NCBI GenBank assembly: GCA_028866275.1
Contig: JAGWIK010000015.1
Location: 1 to 52,092 of the forward strand
Direction of reading: 5' to 3'
DNA length: 52,092 nt
From: Alphaproteobacteria bacterium
Lineage (GTDB): Bacteria > Pseudomonadota > Alphaproteobacteria > UBA9219
The notes below the pieces were generated by a model. It made no database searches. It worked only from the letters and a program-made list of their open reading frames with translations, and had not been told where the DNA came from. This document shows, one piece after another, positions 1-9,327 of this stretch (its first letter is position 1; every line of letters starts with the position of its first letter). The position numbers and the translations under genes are program-made.

Positions 1-992
1 GCGCGGTCGAAAGGCGGGAATTCAAACGCGCCCAGCGGCCCGTTCCACACCAATGTTTTACACGTCGCCAGCATAGCGCCAATGGCCGCCGCCGATTGCG
101 GCCCTATATCCAGCATCATGCTGTCGGCGGGCACGGCATTCACATCCACGGTTTGCGTAGGGGTATTGGCCTGCAACGCCGTCGCCACCACCGCGTCGGT
201 GGGCAGGATAATCTTGCACCCACGCGCGGCGGCCGTGGCGGCAATGGCGCGGGCGGTGTCCAGCATGTCGGCTTCGTACAGCGACTTGCCGACATTGACG
301 CCTTGCGCCGCCAGAAACGTATTGGCCATGCCGCCGCCTAGAACCAGCACATCGACCTTGGCGACAAGGTTTTGCAACAGATCAAGCTTGGTCGAAATTT
401 TCGATCCGCCGACCAATGCCGCCACGGGGCGCGCGGGGTTGCCGAGCGCCTTTTCCAGCGCGTCGAGTTCCGCCTGCATCAACCTGCCCGCCGCGCAGGG
501 CAACAGACGCGCTAACGCCTCGGTCGACGCATGGGCGCGATGCGCCGCCGAAAACGCGTCATTGACATAAATATCGCCAAGCTTTGCCATTTGCGCGGCA
601 AAGGCGGCATCGTTGCTTTCCTCGCCCGCGTGGAAACGCGTGTTTTCCAGAACGATAATATCGCCGGCGGGCAGCGCGGCAATGGCGGACGCGGCGGCAT
701 CGCCGATGCAATCATCGGCAAAGGCCACGTTCTGGCCCCATGTTTTCTGTAATTCTGCGGCAACGGGGCGCAGGGAATATTTGGCGTCGCGCTTGCCATC
801 CGGCCGCCCGAAATGCGACAGGATAACGATTTTCGCCCCCGCGGCGGACAAATCACGCAAAGTCGGCAGTAACCGCACCAACCGCGCATCGTCAGTGACG
901 CGGCCGTCTTTCATGGGGACGTTCAAATCGGCGCGCAGCAAAACGGTTTTGGCGCGGCAATCGATCGTGTCGAGCGTCTGGAAGGCGGTCAT
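1..992 (-). CDS. pgk: Phosphoglycerate kinase, 3' end beyond window
   Basis: Glycolytic/gluconeogenic enzyme of the cytoplasm that transfers phosphate between 1,3-bisphosphoglycerate and ADP. From the ATG at 992 the minus strand reads an uninterrupted protein with the N-terminal substrate-binding pattern [20 protein letters not shown] and the [11 protein letters not shown] segment, and near the window edge the signature [14 protein letters not shown] of the nucleotide-binding half. About 330 of the roughly 395-400 residues usual for the family are present; the C-terminus lies before base 1. It follows acpS by 65 bp on the same strand, so it may share its transcript, an unusual neighbourhood because pgk normally sits with gap. 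No clear ribosome binding site was seen before the ATG. Confidence 0.93.
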   Translation of the reverse strand, partial: MTAFQTLDTIDCRAKTVLLRADLNVPMKDGRVTDDARLVRLLPTLRDLSAAGAKIVILSHFGRPDGKRDAKYSLRPVAAELQKTWGQNVAFADDCIGDAAASAIAALPAGDIIVLENTRFHAGEESNDAAFAAQMAKLGDIYVNDAFSAAHRAHASTEALARLLPCAAGRLMQAELDALEKALGNPARPVAALVGGSKISTKLDLLQNLVAKVDVLVLGGGMANTFLAAQGVNVGKSLYEADMLDTARAIAATAAARGCKIILPTDAVVATALQANTPTQTVDVNAVPADSMMLDIGPQSAAAIGAMLATCKTLVWNGPLGAFEFPPFDR

Positions 993-1057
993 GCGAATCT
1001 CGGAGCGTTGGAAATGATGCCAGGAAAATCGCACCCGCGCATCTGCCCGTCAATCTT

Positions 1058-1459
1058 TTATGCGGGGATGGCTTCAATGACGACGAAAGCCTGCGCATAG
1101 GGGTAATCGTCGGTCAGGGTCAGATGAATGCGCGGTTTTGTGTTGGCGGGCATCATGTCGCGCAACCGTTCCAATGCGCCGCCCGACAATTCCAGCGTCG
1201 GCTGCCCCGACGGCAAATTGACCACGCCCATATCGCGGAAAAACACGCCGCGATAAATGCCCGTGCCCAAGGCCTTGGCGCAGGCTTCCTTGGCGGCGAA
1301 ACGCTTGGCATAGGTGGCGGCGATATTCATGGGCCGCTTGGCGGCTTTGGCCTGTTCGACGGGCGTGAAAACACGCTCCACGAACCTGTCGCCGTATTTT
1401 TTAAGCGTTTGTTCGATGCGGCGAATATCCGTCAGGTCGTTGCCGATGCCGATAATCAT
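1058..1459 (-). CDS. acpS: Holo-[acyl-carrier-protein] synthase
   Basis: Transfers the 4'-phosphopantetheine arm of coenzyme A to the serine of acyl carrier protein, activating it for fatty acid and lipid synthesis. The 133-residue product has the two family motifs: [12 protein letters not shown] at residues 4-15, with the magnesium-binding Asp, and [15 protein letters not shown] at about 53-67. Length matches the single-domain AcpS group. The order pdxJ, one small gene, acpS on one strand resembles the pdxJ-acpS pair common in proteobacteria. Only 15 bp separate it from the stop of the upstream unknown gene, so co-transcription is likely. Confidence 0.95.
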   Translation of the reverse strand: MIIGIGNDLTDIRRIEQTLKKYGDRFVERVFTPVEQAKAAKRPMNIAATYAKRFAAKEACAKALGTGIYRGVFFRDMGVVNLPSGQPTLELSGGALERLRDMMPANTKPRIHLTLTDDYPYAQAFVVIEAIPA

Positions 1460-1474
1460 GAAATTATTCTCGCA

Positions 1475-1885
1475 TCAACCTAATGCGAATTCGTCTTCGG
1501 CATCTTTTTTCAACCTGCTTGGAAAACACAGGTACGATTGATGGCCGGCGACGTTGACGGGGCGGAGCACAAGTTCTGACAGCCCGCGGAAGAAGCCGCC
1601 GATCCCGCCGCCGCCGACGGCGGGCGCCTTGCCGCGCGACGACGGCGCCGGACGGATGGCGGCGACATAGGTGATGGATTTGCTCGCGCGTTGCGCCGCG
1701 ATCGGCATACGCGTGGGTGGCGGTTTATTGGGGATGGGGTTTTCGTGTTTCACCAGCCTGTCTTCCGCGTAACGGAACGACACGTAAATGGCGCTGGCGA
1801 GGGCGACATGTGCGGCCTTCAGCGCACCGTAAAAATTCGGCCGGCCGGGGCCGTAAGACAGGAAGGCGGGTAACGCTGCGCCCAT
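1475..1885 (-). CDS. Unknown protein between pdxJ and acpS
   Basis: 136 residues, not recognised. The N-terminal part (about 1-40) is mildly hydrophobic, with a helix-like stretch ALKAAHVALASAIYVSFRYAED; the middle is proline-rich (NPIPNKPPPTRMP) and is followed by a glycine-rich patch (AVGGGGIGGFFRG). The C-terminus is charged and acidic. No signal peptide or catalytic motif is evident. It lies 50 bp after pdxJ and 15 bp before acpS on the same strand, which argues that it is a real member of that operon. It could be a small membrane-associated protein; the annotation should stay hypothetical. Confidence 0.6.
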   Translation of the reverse strand: MGAALPAFLSYGPGRPNFYGALKAAHVALASAIYVSFRYAEDRLVKHENPIPNKPPPTRMPIAAQRASKSITYVAAIRPAPSSRGKAPAVGGGGIGGFFRGLSELVLRPVNVAGHQSYLCFPSRLKKDAEDEFALG

Positions 1886-1935
1886 GGCAAAACTCCTTGA
1901 CTATGGTGCGATGCTATCATGAACTTCGCGCAAAA

Positions 1936-2679
1936 TCATCCCTTTTTGCGCGCCTTGTTCATAATCCCGCGCATCTGCCGCACCGACGCGGCCAGCCCGA
2001 CAAACAAGGCCTCGCCGACCAGAAAATGGCCGATATTCAGTTCGACAATTTCGGGGATAGCGGCAATGGCGGGTGTATTGGCGTAATTCAGCCCGTGACC
2101 GGCATGGACTTCCAACCCTAATTTATGGGCCTGCGTCGCCGCCCATTGCAGGCGTTTTAATTCGCGTTTCTGCGCCGCGCCTTTGGAATCGGCATAAGTT
2201 CCGGTATGGAATTCGACCGCTGCCGCGCCTGAAGTCCATGCTGCCAGAATCTGCTCCGCCTCCGGGTTGATGAACAGCGACACGCGAATGCCCGCCGCCG
2301 CCAGTTGGTTAACGATGCGGCCCAGTTTCTTGCCGCCCTTGACGGCGTCCAGCCCGCCTTCGGTGGTGACTTCCTGCCGTTTTTCGGGGACAAGGCAAAC
2401 GGCATGCGGGCGCATCGCCAGCGCGATGGCCAGCATCTCCTCGGTTGCCGCCATTTCAAGGTTAATGGGCTTCTTGATGTGTTTGCGCAGACGCGCCACA
2501 TCGGCGTCAAGAATATGGCGGCGATCTTCGCGCAAATGAAAGGTAATGCCGTCCGCTCCGCCTTTAATGGCTTCCTGCGCCGCGCGCAGCAGGTCGGGCA
2601 GGGCACGGGCGTCGCGGCAACGGGCGTTTCGCACCGTGGCGACATGGTCGATATTGATACCGAGGCGCAGTTTTGGCAT
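1936..2679 (-). CDS. pdxJ: Pyridoxine 5'-phosphate synthase
   Basis: Last step of DXP-dependent vitamin B6 synthesis: condenses 1-deoxy-D-xylulose 5-phosphate with 3-amino-2-oxopropyl phosphate to pyridoxine 5'-phosphate. The 247-residue product carries the family patterns LGINIDHVATVRNAR (residues 6-20), ADGITFHLREDRRHI with the catalytic-loop region, INLEMAATEEM with the general-base Glu, and VHAGHGLNY near the C-terminus. Length is that of the single-domain TIM-barrel family. The ATG at 2679 follows GGGAACCACC, an acceptable binding site. It starts back to back with mutS, leaving only about 44 bp for both promoters. Confidence 0.96.
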   Translation of the reverse strand: MPKLRLGINIDHVATVRNARCRDARALPDLLRAAQEAIKGGADGITFHLREDRRHILDADVARLRKHIKKPINLEMAATEEMLAIALAMRPHAVCLVPEKRQEVTTEGGLDAVKGGKKLGRIVNQLAAAGIRVSLFINPEAEQILAAWTSGAAAVEFHTGTYADSKGAAQKRELKRLQWAATQAHKLGLEVHAGHGLNYANTPAIAAIPEIVELNIGHFLVGEALFVGLAASVRQMRGIMNKARKKG

Positions 2680-2723
2680 GGTGGTTCCCGTCGATTAATT
2701 TGCCCGTCTGGATTGCCCCATTT

Positions 2724-5399
2724 ATGCCTGTCGTTCAAGCCTCTTTCCTGCCGCCGGAACCTGCTGCCGAACCCGCCGCCGTTACCCCGTTGATGGCGCA
2801 ATATCTGTCGGTCAAGGAACGGCATAAAGAATGCCTGCTGTTTTTCCGTCTGGGCGATTTTTACGAATTGTTTTTCGACGATGCGGTGACGGCGGCGAAA
2901 TGCCTCGACATCGCGCTGACCCGCCGTGGCCAGCACCAAGGCAATGACGTGCCGATGTGCGGCGTGCCCGCCCATTCCTATGAAGGCTATCTGGCCAAGC
3001 TGATCCGCGCGGGGCATCGCGTCGCCATTTGCGAACAACAGGAATCGCCCGAAGACGCGAAAAAGCGGGCCAAAGGCGGCAACGGCAAATCCATCGTCAC
3101 GCGCGACGTCGTCCGCATCATCACGCCCGGCACGTTGACCGAAGACAATTTGCTGGATGCGCGCGCGGCCAATTATCTGGCGTGTCTGACATCCGTGGGC
3201 GACGACATTGCCGTGGCGTGGTGCGACATCGTGTCGGGCCATATCTATGCGCAACAGGTGCTTGCCGCCGACATGGCGGGCGTTCTGGCGCGGCTCGACG
3301 CCAGCGAAATTCTGGCGGCGCAACGCGTGGTCGAAAATCCCGATTTATACGAAACGCTTGCGCCGTGGCGCGCCAAATTGTCGGCGCAGCCCAATGGCCG
3401 TTTCGACAGCGACAATGCCCGCCGCCGCATGATGGATATTTACGGCGTCGGCGATATCGCGGCGTTCGGCGATTTTTCGCGCGCCGAAATCGCCGCGCTG
3501 GGTGCGTTGCTGGATTATGTCGAGCTGACCCAGAAAAGCGACCTGTCCCATTTCGCGCGGCCGCAACGCATGGGCGCGGAAACCGTGGCGATCGACGCCG
3601 CGACGCGGCGCAATCTGGAACTGACCCGCACATTGTCCGGCGACCGGCGCGGCAGTTTGCTCGACAGCATCGACCGCACGGAAACCGGCGCGGGGGCGCG
3701 GTTGCTGGCGTCGCGGCTGGTCGCGCCCTTGACGGATATTGGGGCCATCAACGAACGGCTCGACGGCGTGGCGTTTTTCACGGCGGCATCGCCGTTGCGC
3801 GGCGATATCCGCGCCGCGTTGCGCCGCGCGCCCGATCTTGAACGCGCGCTGGCGCGGCTGGTTCTGGGGCGCGGCGGCCCGCGCGATCTGGCGGCGGTGC
3901 GCGATGCGCTGGCGCAGGCCGAGACGATACGCAGCGCGTTGCTGGCCGTCCCGGCGGTGCCCGCGGGGCTGCGCGGCGAGGTCAAAAATCTGGGCGAACA
4001 TAATGGGCTGATCGACAAACTGGGCCGCGCGCTGGCGGCCGATCTGCCGATGTTGGCGCGGGACGGCAATTTTATCGCGCGCGGCTATGCGGCGCAACTC
4101 GACGAACTGGTGACGTTGCGCGACGACGGCAAACGCGTTATCGCCGGGTTGCAGCAAAAATATGCGATGCAGTCGGGCGTGCCGACGTTGAAAATCAAAC
4201 ATAATCAGGTTATCGGCTATCATATCGACGTCACGCCCGCGCAGGCCGACAAACTGCTGGCGGACAAAGACACGTTCATTCATCGCCAGACGCTGGCCAC
4301 GGCGGCGCGGTTCACCACGGTGGAACTGTCCGAACTGGAACGCAAAATCACTGAGGCCGGCGACAAGGCTCTGGCCGTCGAATTACAGCTGTTCGGCGAT
4401 CTGGTCGGCGACGTTACGCAACGCGTCGATGATTTGCGCGCGGCGGCGCAGGCTTTGGCCGCGCTCGATGTCGCGGCGGCGCTGGCCGAACTGGCGGTCG
4501 AACAAAATTATGCGCGGCCCGCGGTCGACGCTTCGCTGGCGTTTGACATTGCGGGCGGGCGGCATCCTGTCGTCGAACAGGCCTTGCGCGCGCAGGGTGG
4601 CGCGGCATTTATCGCCAACGCGTGCGACCTTGGCCCCGATCAGCGGCTGTGGCTGCTGACCGGGCCGAATATGGCGGGCAAATCGACTTTCCTGCGGCAA
4701 AATGCGCTGATCGCCCTTCTGGCGCAAACGGGGTCGTTCGTGCCCGCGGCGGCGGCCCATATCGGTGTCATCGACCGGTTGTTCAGCCGCGTCGGCGCGG
4801 CCGACGATCTGGCCGCGGGACGGTCGACCTTTATGGTCGAAATGGTGGAAACGGCGGCGATTTTGACTCAGGCTTCCGACCGCGCGCTGGTTATCCTCGA
4901 TGAAATTGGACGCGGCACGGCGACCTATGACGGGCTTTCCATCGCCTGGGCGGTTCTGGAATATCTGCACGGCGTCAATAAATGCCGCGGGTTGTTCGCC
5001 ACGCATTATCACGAACTCACGGCGCTGGCGCGCGATTTGCCCGCGCTGCGCTGCGCCACGATGCGCATCCGCGAATGGGGCGGCAAGATCGTCTTCATGC
5101 ACGAAGTCGTCGACGGCGTCGCCGACCGTTCATACGGCATTCATGTCGCGCAAATGGCCGGATTGCCGGCGCCGGTGATCGCGCGCGCGGAGCAGGTTTT
5201 GTCGGGACTGGAAGAAGCCAAAGCGGGGCGGGGAAGTGGAGCGACTGCCTTGCCCGCCTTCGACCCCGCTGTCGCGCCCGCGCCCAAAGCCAAGCCCATG
5301 ACGGCGGAACTGGAATCGATTCTGTCCACTCTCGACCCCGACGGGATGAGCCCCAAACAGGCTTTGGAAGCGTTATACCGCATTAAATCGGCGGTATAG
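2724..5399 (+). CDS. mutS: DNA mismatch repair ATPase MutS
   Basis: Recognises mispaired bases and small loops and recruits MutL. 891 residues from the chosen ATG. The mismatch-reading Phe-X-Glu is at GDFYELF (Phe46, Glu48); the connector, lever and clamp domains follow; the ABC-type ATPase has Walker A GPNMAGKST at 647-655, the Walker B stretch RALVILDEIGRGT, and the conserved LFATHYHELT. The C-terminal tail is short, as in other MutS1 proteins. An in-frame ATG at 2673 would overlap the pdxJ start on the other strand, so 2724 is preferred; a third ATG at 2793 begins MAQYLSVKE, where the conserved region starts. No strong ribosome binding site decides between them. Confidence 0.95.
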   Translation: MPVVQASFLPPEPAAEPAAVTPLMAQYLSVKERHKECLLFFRLGDFYELFFDDAVTAAKCLDIALTRRGQHQGNDVPMCGVPAHSYEGYLAKLIRAGHRVAICEQQESPEDAKKRAKGGNGKSIVTRDVVRIITPGTLTEDNLLDARAANYLACLTSVGDDIAVAWCDIVSGHIYAQQVLAADMAGVLARLDASEILAAQRVVENPDLYETLAPWRAKLSAQPNGRFDSDNARRRMMDIYGVGDIAAFGDFSRAEIAALGALLDYVELTQKSDLSHFARPQRMGAETVAIDAATRRNLELTRTLSGDRRGSLLDSIDRTETGAGARLLASRLVAPLTDIGAINERLDGVAFFTAASPLRGDIRAALRRAPDLERALARLVLGRGGPRDLAAVRDALAQAETIRSALLAVPAVPAGLRGEVKNLGEHNGLIDKLGRALAADLPMLARDGNFIARGYAAQLDELVTLRDDGKRVIAGLQQKYAMQSGVPTLKIKHNQVIGYHIDVTPAQADKLLADKDTFIHRQTLATAARFTTVELSELERKITEAGDKALAVELQLFGDLVGDVTQRVDDLRAAAQALAALDVAAALAELAVEQNYARPAVDASLAFDIAGGRHPVVEQALRAQGGAAFIANACDLGPDQRLWLLTGPNMAGKSTFLRQNALIALLAQTGSFVPAAAAHIGVIDRLFSRVGAADDLAAGRSTFMVEMVETAAILTQASDRALVILDEIGRGTATYDGLSIAWAVLEYLHGVNKCRGLFATHYHELTALARDLPALRCATMRIREWGGKIVFMHEVVDGVADRSYGIHVAQMAGLPAPVIARAEQVLSGLEEAKAGRGSGATALPAFDPAVAPAPKAKPMTAELESILSTLDPDGMSPKQALEALYRIKSAV

Positions 5400-5431
5400 A
5401 TTTGGCGCGGAAAACCCGTTAGACATAAAAT

Positions 5432-5587
5432 ATGAACGCCAGCCCGCCATCGCACAAAAAACCGCCCGACCGCGAAGCCCGCGTCGCCGAGGCTTTGCGC
5501 GAAAATCTCCGCAAAAGAAAGGCGCAGGCGCAAAGCCGCGCCGCCGCCCAACAAACCGAAGATAAGGAAAACGCCGCATGCCCGTGA
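5432..5587 (+). CDS. Small basic/helical protein, 51 residues, upstream of dcd
   Basis: Begins [20 protein letters not shown] and ends with an acidic tail, with a stretch [20 protein letters not shown] between. From memory, short proteins with a RE-AR-xx-ALRxNLRRRKAQ core occur widely in alphaproteobacteria, which supports its reality, but no function is known to me. The stop codon overlaps the dcd start by 10 nt, so the two are probably translationally coupled. It begins 32 bp after mutS. The predicted structure is one long charged helix, suited to binding nucleic acid or another protein; that is inference from composition only. Confidence 0.7.
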   Translation: MNASPPSHKKPPDREARVAEALRENLRKRKAQAQSRAAAQQTEDKENAACP

Positions 5588-6144
5588 TGCCCGACCATTG
5601 GATTCGCAAAATGGCGATCGAACACGGCATGGTATCGCCGTTCGAAGAAAAACTGCAACGGCAGGGCGTTATTTCCTACGGCCTGTCGTCCTATGGTTAC
5701 GACGCGCGCGTGGCCGGCGATTTCAAAGTGTTCACCAATGTCGACAATGCGCTGGTCGATCCCAAGAATTTTTCCGAAGCGAGCTTCGTCACGCGCAAGA
5801 CCGATACCTGCATCATTCCGCCCAATTCGTTCGTGCTGGCGCACACGGTGGAATATTTCAAAATCCCGCGCGATGTTTTGGTGATCTGTCTGGGCAAATC
5901 GACCTATGCGCGTTGCGGGCTTATCGTCAATGTCACGCCGCTGGAACCGGAATGGGAAGGCCATGTGACGCTGGAAATCTCGAACACCACGCCGCTGCCC
6001 GCCAAGGTTTACGCTAACGAAGGCGTGTGCCAGTTTTTGTTCTTGAAGGCCGACAGCGAATGCGAAACATCCTATGCGGATCGCGGCGGCAAATATATGA
6101 AACAAACCGGCGTGACTTTGCCGCGCATGGAAAAGAAAGCCTGA
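5578..6144 (+). CDS. dcd: dCTP deaminase
   Basis: Deaminates dCTP to dUTP, the main source of dUMP for thymidylate synthesis in most Gram-negative bacteria. 188 residues, the usual trimeric dUTPase-fold length. Motifs visible are [14 protein letters not shown], the [18 protein letters not shown] segment, [11 protein letters not shown] with the catalytic Arg/Ser region, the [16 protein letters not shown] segment containing the catalytic Glu, and the C-terminal [14 protein letters not shown] that closes over the nucleotide. An AAGGA element about 11 nt upstream supports the ATG at 5578. It overlaps the preceding small gene and converges on the methyltransferase gene downstream. Confidence 0.97.
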   Translation: MPVMPDHWIRKMAIEHGMVSPFEEKLQRQGVISYGLSSYGYDARVAGDFKVFTNVDNALVDPKNFSEASFVTRKTDTCIIPPNSFVLAHTVEYFKIPRDVLVICLGKSTYARCGLIVNVTPLEPEWEGHVTLEISNTTPLPAKVYANEGVCQFLFLKADSECETSYADRGGKYMKQTGVTLPRMEKKA

Positions 6145-6153
6145 CCTTTCGCG

Positions 6154-6900
6154 TCAGTTGAACAGCCACGCCTGAACGCCGGGATAATCGCGCCATAAGG
6201 CGCGATGCTTGCCGCCCAAGGCGCCATACATGAAATCGAACGTTTCGCGCGCGTAAAGGCTGATATGGCCGTTATCGGGCCCGACATACCACCAGTCGCG
6301 TTTTTCGCCGTTGGGATCGTATTGCGCGGTCTGGAACGCGATCGCGCCGCCCGGTTTCAGCCACGACCGCATGCTTTCGAACGACGCGCGCGGATCCGGC
6401 AAATGTTCGATGACTTCACAGCTGACGATAATATCGAATCTGCGGTCGACCTGCGGCAGAAAGAAATCGCCGCCGACCTTGGGGGGAATGATATCCGTGC
6501 CCCACGCGTTGATCTGCAAAGACCGGCGGCAGATGTCGACGAAGCCGCCGATGCCGCAGCCGAAATCCAGCACATCCATGGTGTCGGGCGCGCGGCGGGC
6601 GAGGCTGTTGGCGAACATGACAAGGCGCATCGTTTCGCTGACCCGTCCGTACCAGTCGGGGTCTTGGTTGGCCCAATAATCCTCGCCGTAAATATCGGTG
6701 TGCGATTGATTGTCCAAGTGGGTCGAAAAACAGAAATGGCACGACCGGCATTCGAAATAGGGGCAATCGTCGGGCAGGTCGGGTATCGGGTGTCCGGTTT
6801 TTTTCGATGCCGGCAGGGCAAAGGAAACAAAAGTTTCCCCGCCGCATATCTTGCAACACGGCGTAGGATGCGCGTCGTTCAACCGGGGCGCGTTATTCAT
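6154..6900 (-). CDS. Class I SAM methyltransferase with N-terminal zinc ribbon
   Basis: 248 residues. The N-terminal third has paired cysteines (CKICGG near residue 17 and CPYFECRSCHFCF near 47-59), resembling the zinc-binding domain placed before some sugar- or small-molecule methyltransferases. The Rossmann core follows: motif I VLDFGCGIGGFVDI at about 110-123, the acidic GTDI of motif II, IIVSCEVIEHLPDP, and SWLKPGGAIAFQT. A WWYVGPDNGHISLYA segment occurs near the end. Substrate unknown. Its ATG overlaps the last 8 nt of ftsW, so it is read as the last gene of the division/cell-wall operon; a role in envelope glycan or peptidoglycan chemistry is an inference from position only. Confidence 0.85.
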   Translation of the reverse strand: MNNAPRLNDAHPTPCCKICGGETFVSFALPASKKTGHPIPDLPDDCPYFECRSCHFCFSTHLDNQSHTDIYGEDYWANQDPDWYGRVSETMRLVMFANSLARRAPDTMDVLDFGCGIGGFVDICRRSLQINAWGTDIIPPKVGGDFFLPQVDRRFDIIVSCEVIEHLPDPRASFESMRSWLKPGGAIAFQTAQYDPNGEKRDWWYVGPDNGHISLYARETFDFMYGALGGKHRALWRDYPGVQAWLFN

Positions 6901-8011
6901 CTTCGGCGCCGAAGCGTTTGCGCGTCAGGGCCAGCAGAAACCCCATGCCGATGCACAGGCCCAGCAGCGACGACCCGCCATAGGAAAGAAAAGGCAAAGT
7001 CATGCCTTTGGCGGGCATCAACCGCATGGTAGAGGCCAGATTGATCACGGCTTGCAGCCCGAATTCCGTCAAGAGCCCGCCCGCCGCCAAGGTAACGAAC
7101 AGATTGTTTTCCTGACGCAGCCGCAACAATCCGCGCAGCACGATAAAGGCGAACAACCCGATGATGACAAGGCACCAGATCAGTCCCAGTTCCTCCCCCG
7201 CCACGGCGAAAACGAAATCCGCATGGGCGTCGGGGATGGTCATTTTCACCGTGCCCTGACCGGGGCCGGTGCCGAACAGCCCGCCATGGGCAAAGGCCGC
7301 CAGCGCGCGGTCGACCTGATAGGTGTCGCCGGTATGGCTTAGAAATTTGTTCATGCGCACCGTAAAATGCGGAAAGGTGTGATAGGCGATAAACAGGCTG
7401 ACGATGCCGCCAAGCCCGCTGAGCCCGACAAAACCAATGGGAAGTCCGGCGAGAAAAAATTGCGTGAACCAGATCACGGATACCAGAAACGTCATGCCGA
7501 TGTCGGGTTGCATCAGCAAACACACGGCAATGGTCAGATAAAGCGCGATATTGGCGCTTAGCGCCGGAAAGCCGCGCCGTTCATACTGGCGCGTGAACAA
7601 CCACGCCGCCGTGACGGTGAACAGCGGCTTGACGAATTCCGACGGTTGAATCGACAAAAAGGGAATGTGAATCCACCGTACCGCGCCCTTGATTTCAACG
7701 CCGAAAAACGGCGTTATCATCAGCAACGGCACAAAGACGGCCAGCCCCAGCGCCGCGACCAGACGTACTTTGCGCGGCGGCAGCAGCGACAGGAAAAAAA
7801 TAATCGCCGCGCCGGGAACCAATGTCGCGATATGGCGTTCGACGAAATAAAAATTGCTCCACCCGTGATTGACGGCGACCGCGGGCGACGCCGCCTGAAT
7901 CAGCAGAATGCCGAAGCCGATCAGAACGATCAACGCCGCCAGAATCCACCGGTCGACCGTCCACCACCAGCGGCCGATCACGGAACGGTCGGAACGCGTC
8001 AACGGCTGCAT
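6893..8011 (-). CDS. ftsW: Septal peptidoglycan polymerase FtsW
   Basis: SEDS-family integral membrane glycosyltransferase that polymerises lipid II at the division site with FtsI. 372 residues with about ten hydrophobic segments. Family marks are IKGAVRWIHIPFLSIQPSEFVKP, where the Gly-Ala-Arg-Arg-Trp element reads GAVRW, the periplasmic-loop GQGTVKMTIPDAHADFVFAVAGEELG, and the final MTLPFLSYGGSS. The start overlaps the 3' end of murD by 13 nt and its own end overlaps the methyltransferase start. RodA is the alternative in the same family; the position inside the dcw cluster decides for FtsW. Confidence 0.95.
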   Translation of the reverse strand: MQPLTRSDRSVIGRWWWTVDRWILAALIVLIGFGILLIQAASPAVAVNHGWSNFYFVERHIATLVPGAAIIFFLSLLPPRKVRLVAALGLAVFVPLLMITPFFGVEIKGAVRWIHIPFLSIQPSEFVKPLFTVTAAWLFTRQYERRGFPALSANIALYLTIAVCLLMQPDIGMTFLVSVIWFTQFFLAGLPIGFVGLSGLGGIVSLFIAYHTFPHFTVRMNKFLSHTGDTYQVDRALAAFAHGGLFGTGPGQGTVKMTIPDAHADFVFAVAGEELGLIWCLVIIGLFAFIVLRGLLRLRQENNLFVTLAAGGLLTEFGLQAVINLASTMRLMPAKGMTLPFLSYGGSSLLGLCIGMGFLLALTRKRFGAEDE

Positions 8012-9327
8012 GCTTGCTTCTCTGCGATTAACGCGGCGATTTCATGCAAAAACTGGTCGCTGCGGTCATATTCGTTTTTGAATACGCCGAATGACGCGAA
8101 AGCGGGACTCAGGATGATATTGTCGCCCGGGTTCGACAGGGCGACCGCCCGCACGACGGCATCGTGCATGCTGTCGACGACGGGCATGTCGGGCAAGGCT
8201 TGCCGCACGCGGTCGCTGCCCGTGCCTTTGATAAGGACGCAACGGATTTTGTGGGCCGCAATAAAATCGATCAACCGGTCGACGGGCAGGCCTTTGTCCG
8301 CGCCCCCGAAAATCAACACCGTGGCGGCGGCGGGAAAAGCGTTCAGCGCGGCCAGTGTCGCTTCCTGTGTCGTGGCATTTGAATCGTTGTAAAACAGGCG
8401 GTCGTTCCATGCGTCGACGAATTGCAGGCGGCCTTCGACCCCGGTAAAATCTTGCAACGTTGACCGGATGTCGGCGTCGCTTATGCCATAGGCGCGTGCG
8501 GCGGCGGCGGCCAGCGCCGCGTTGGTTCTGTTGTGCGCGCCGGGAATTTTCAACGTGACATCGGCGGGCAGCGGGGGCGCGATCATGGTGTCGATATCGG
8601 CGTCCGGCGCGGCCAAAGCGCGCACGTCCTCGGTGGTCACGAAAATATCGCCGGTTTTTTGGTGCCGGAAAATCGCGGTCTTGTCGCGCAGATAGCGCGC
8701 CATGTCGCCGTCATAATAATTCATATGATCGGGATGGAAATTGGTGAAAACGGCGATGTTGGGGCTGATGCCCATGCTGTCAAAGCCCTGCAATTGCCAT
8801 GAATCCAGCTCCAGAACCGCGACATCGAACTTATGCGCCTGCGGCAGAAGGGCCAGCGTCGACACCCCGCGAATATTGCCGCCCAGCAAAACCTTTTTGC
8901 CGGCGTTTTGCAGGATTTCCGCGATCATGCAGGTCGTCGTGGTCTTGCCGCGCGTGCCGGTGACGCCGATGGTCTTGATCGACGCCAGATGGGCGAACAG
9001 GGCGGTGCTCATATATACGGGCACGCCGCGCTTTTGCGCGTGCTGGATATAGGCGTTGTCAAGCCGGACGCCCGCGCCCTTGATAACAAAGTCTACGGAT
9101 TCGAACATTTCCGTATCGTGGCGGCCCAGACAGTAATCGATGTTCTTGTAGGGCTTCAGCATATCCAGCGACGGGCGCAGTTCTTCCGCGGTTTTGATGT
9201 CGGTGACGAAAACATGGCGGCAATGTTGCGCCAGAAACGCGGCGTCGCCGACCCCGCGTCCCAAAAGGCCTAGCCCCAGCAACGTGACGGTTTTGTCTTT
9301 GAAAAAATCGATATAGGTGTCGGTCAT
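7999..9327 (-). CDS. murD: UDP-N-acetylmuramoyl-L-alanine:D-glutamate ligase
   Basis: Cytoplasmic ATP-dependent ligase that adds D-glutamate to UDP-MurNAc-L-Ala. 442 residues. The N-terminal Rossmann-like domain ([20 protein letters not shown]) binds the UDP part; the central domain has the Mur ligase P-loop [14 protein letters not shown] near 113-126 and [16 protein letters not shown]; the C-terminal domain contains [24 protein letters not shown]. The first bases overlap the mraY stop as ATGA and the last ones overlap ftsW by 13 nt, so translation is tightly coupled. The N-terminus is somewhat divergent from the enterobacterial enzyme but the Mur ligase core is clear. Confidence 0.93.
   Translation of the reverse strand: MTDTYIDFFKDKTVTLLGLGLLGRGVGDAAFLAQHCRHVFVTDIKTAEELRPSLDMLKPYKNIDYCLGRHDTEMFESVDFVIKGAGVRLDNAYIQHAQKRGVPVYMSTALFAHLASIKTIGVTGTRGKTTTTCMIAEILQNAGKKVLLGGNIRGVSTLALLPQAHKFDVAVLELDSWQLQGFDSMGISPNIAVFTNFHPDHMNYYDGDMARYLRDKTAIFRHQKTGDIFVTTEDVRALAAPDADIDTMIAPPLPADVTLKIPGAHNRTNAALAAAAARAYGISDADIRSTLQDFTGVEGRLQFVDAWNDRLFYNDSNATTQEATLAALNAFPAAATVLIFGGADKGLPVDRLIDFIAAHKIRCVLIKGTGSDRVRQALPDMPVVDSMHDAVVRAVALSNPGDNIILSPAFASFGVFKNEYDRSDQFLHEIAALIAEKQACSR

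Noticed and set aside
2157-3323. 388-codon minus-strand frame across the pdxJ and mutS starts
   Set aside because: Mixes a shifted frame of pdxJ with antisense mutS; neither part resembles a protein family.
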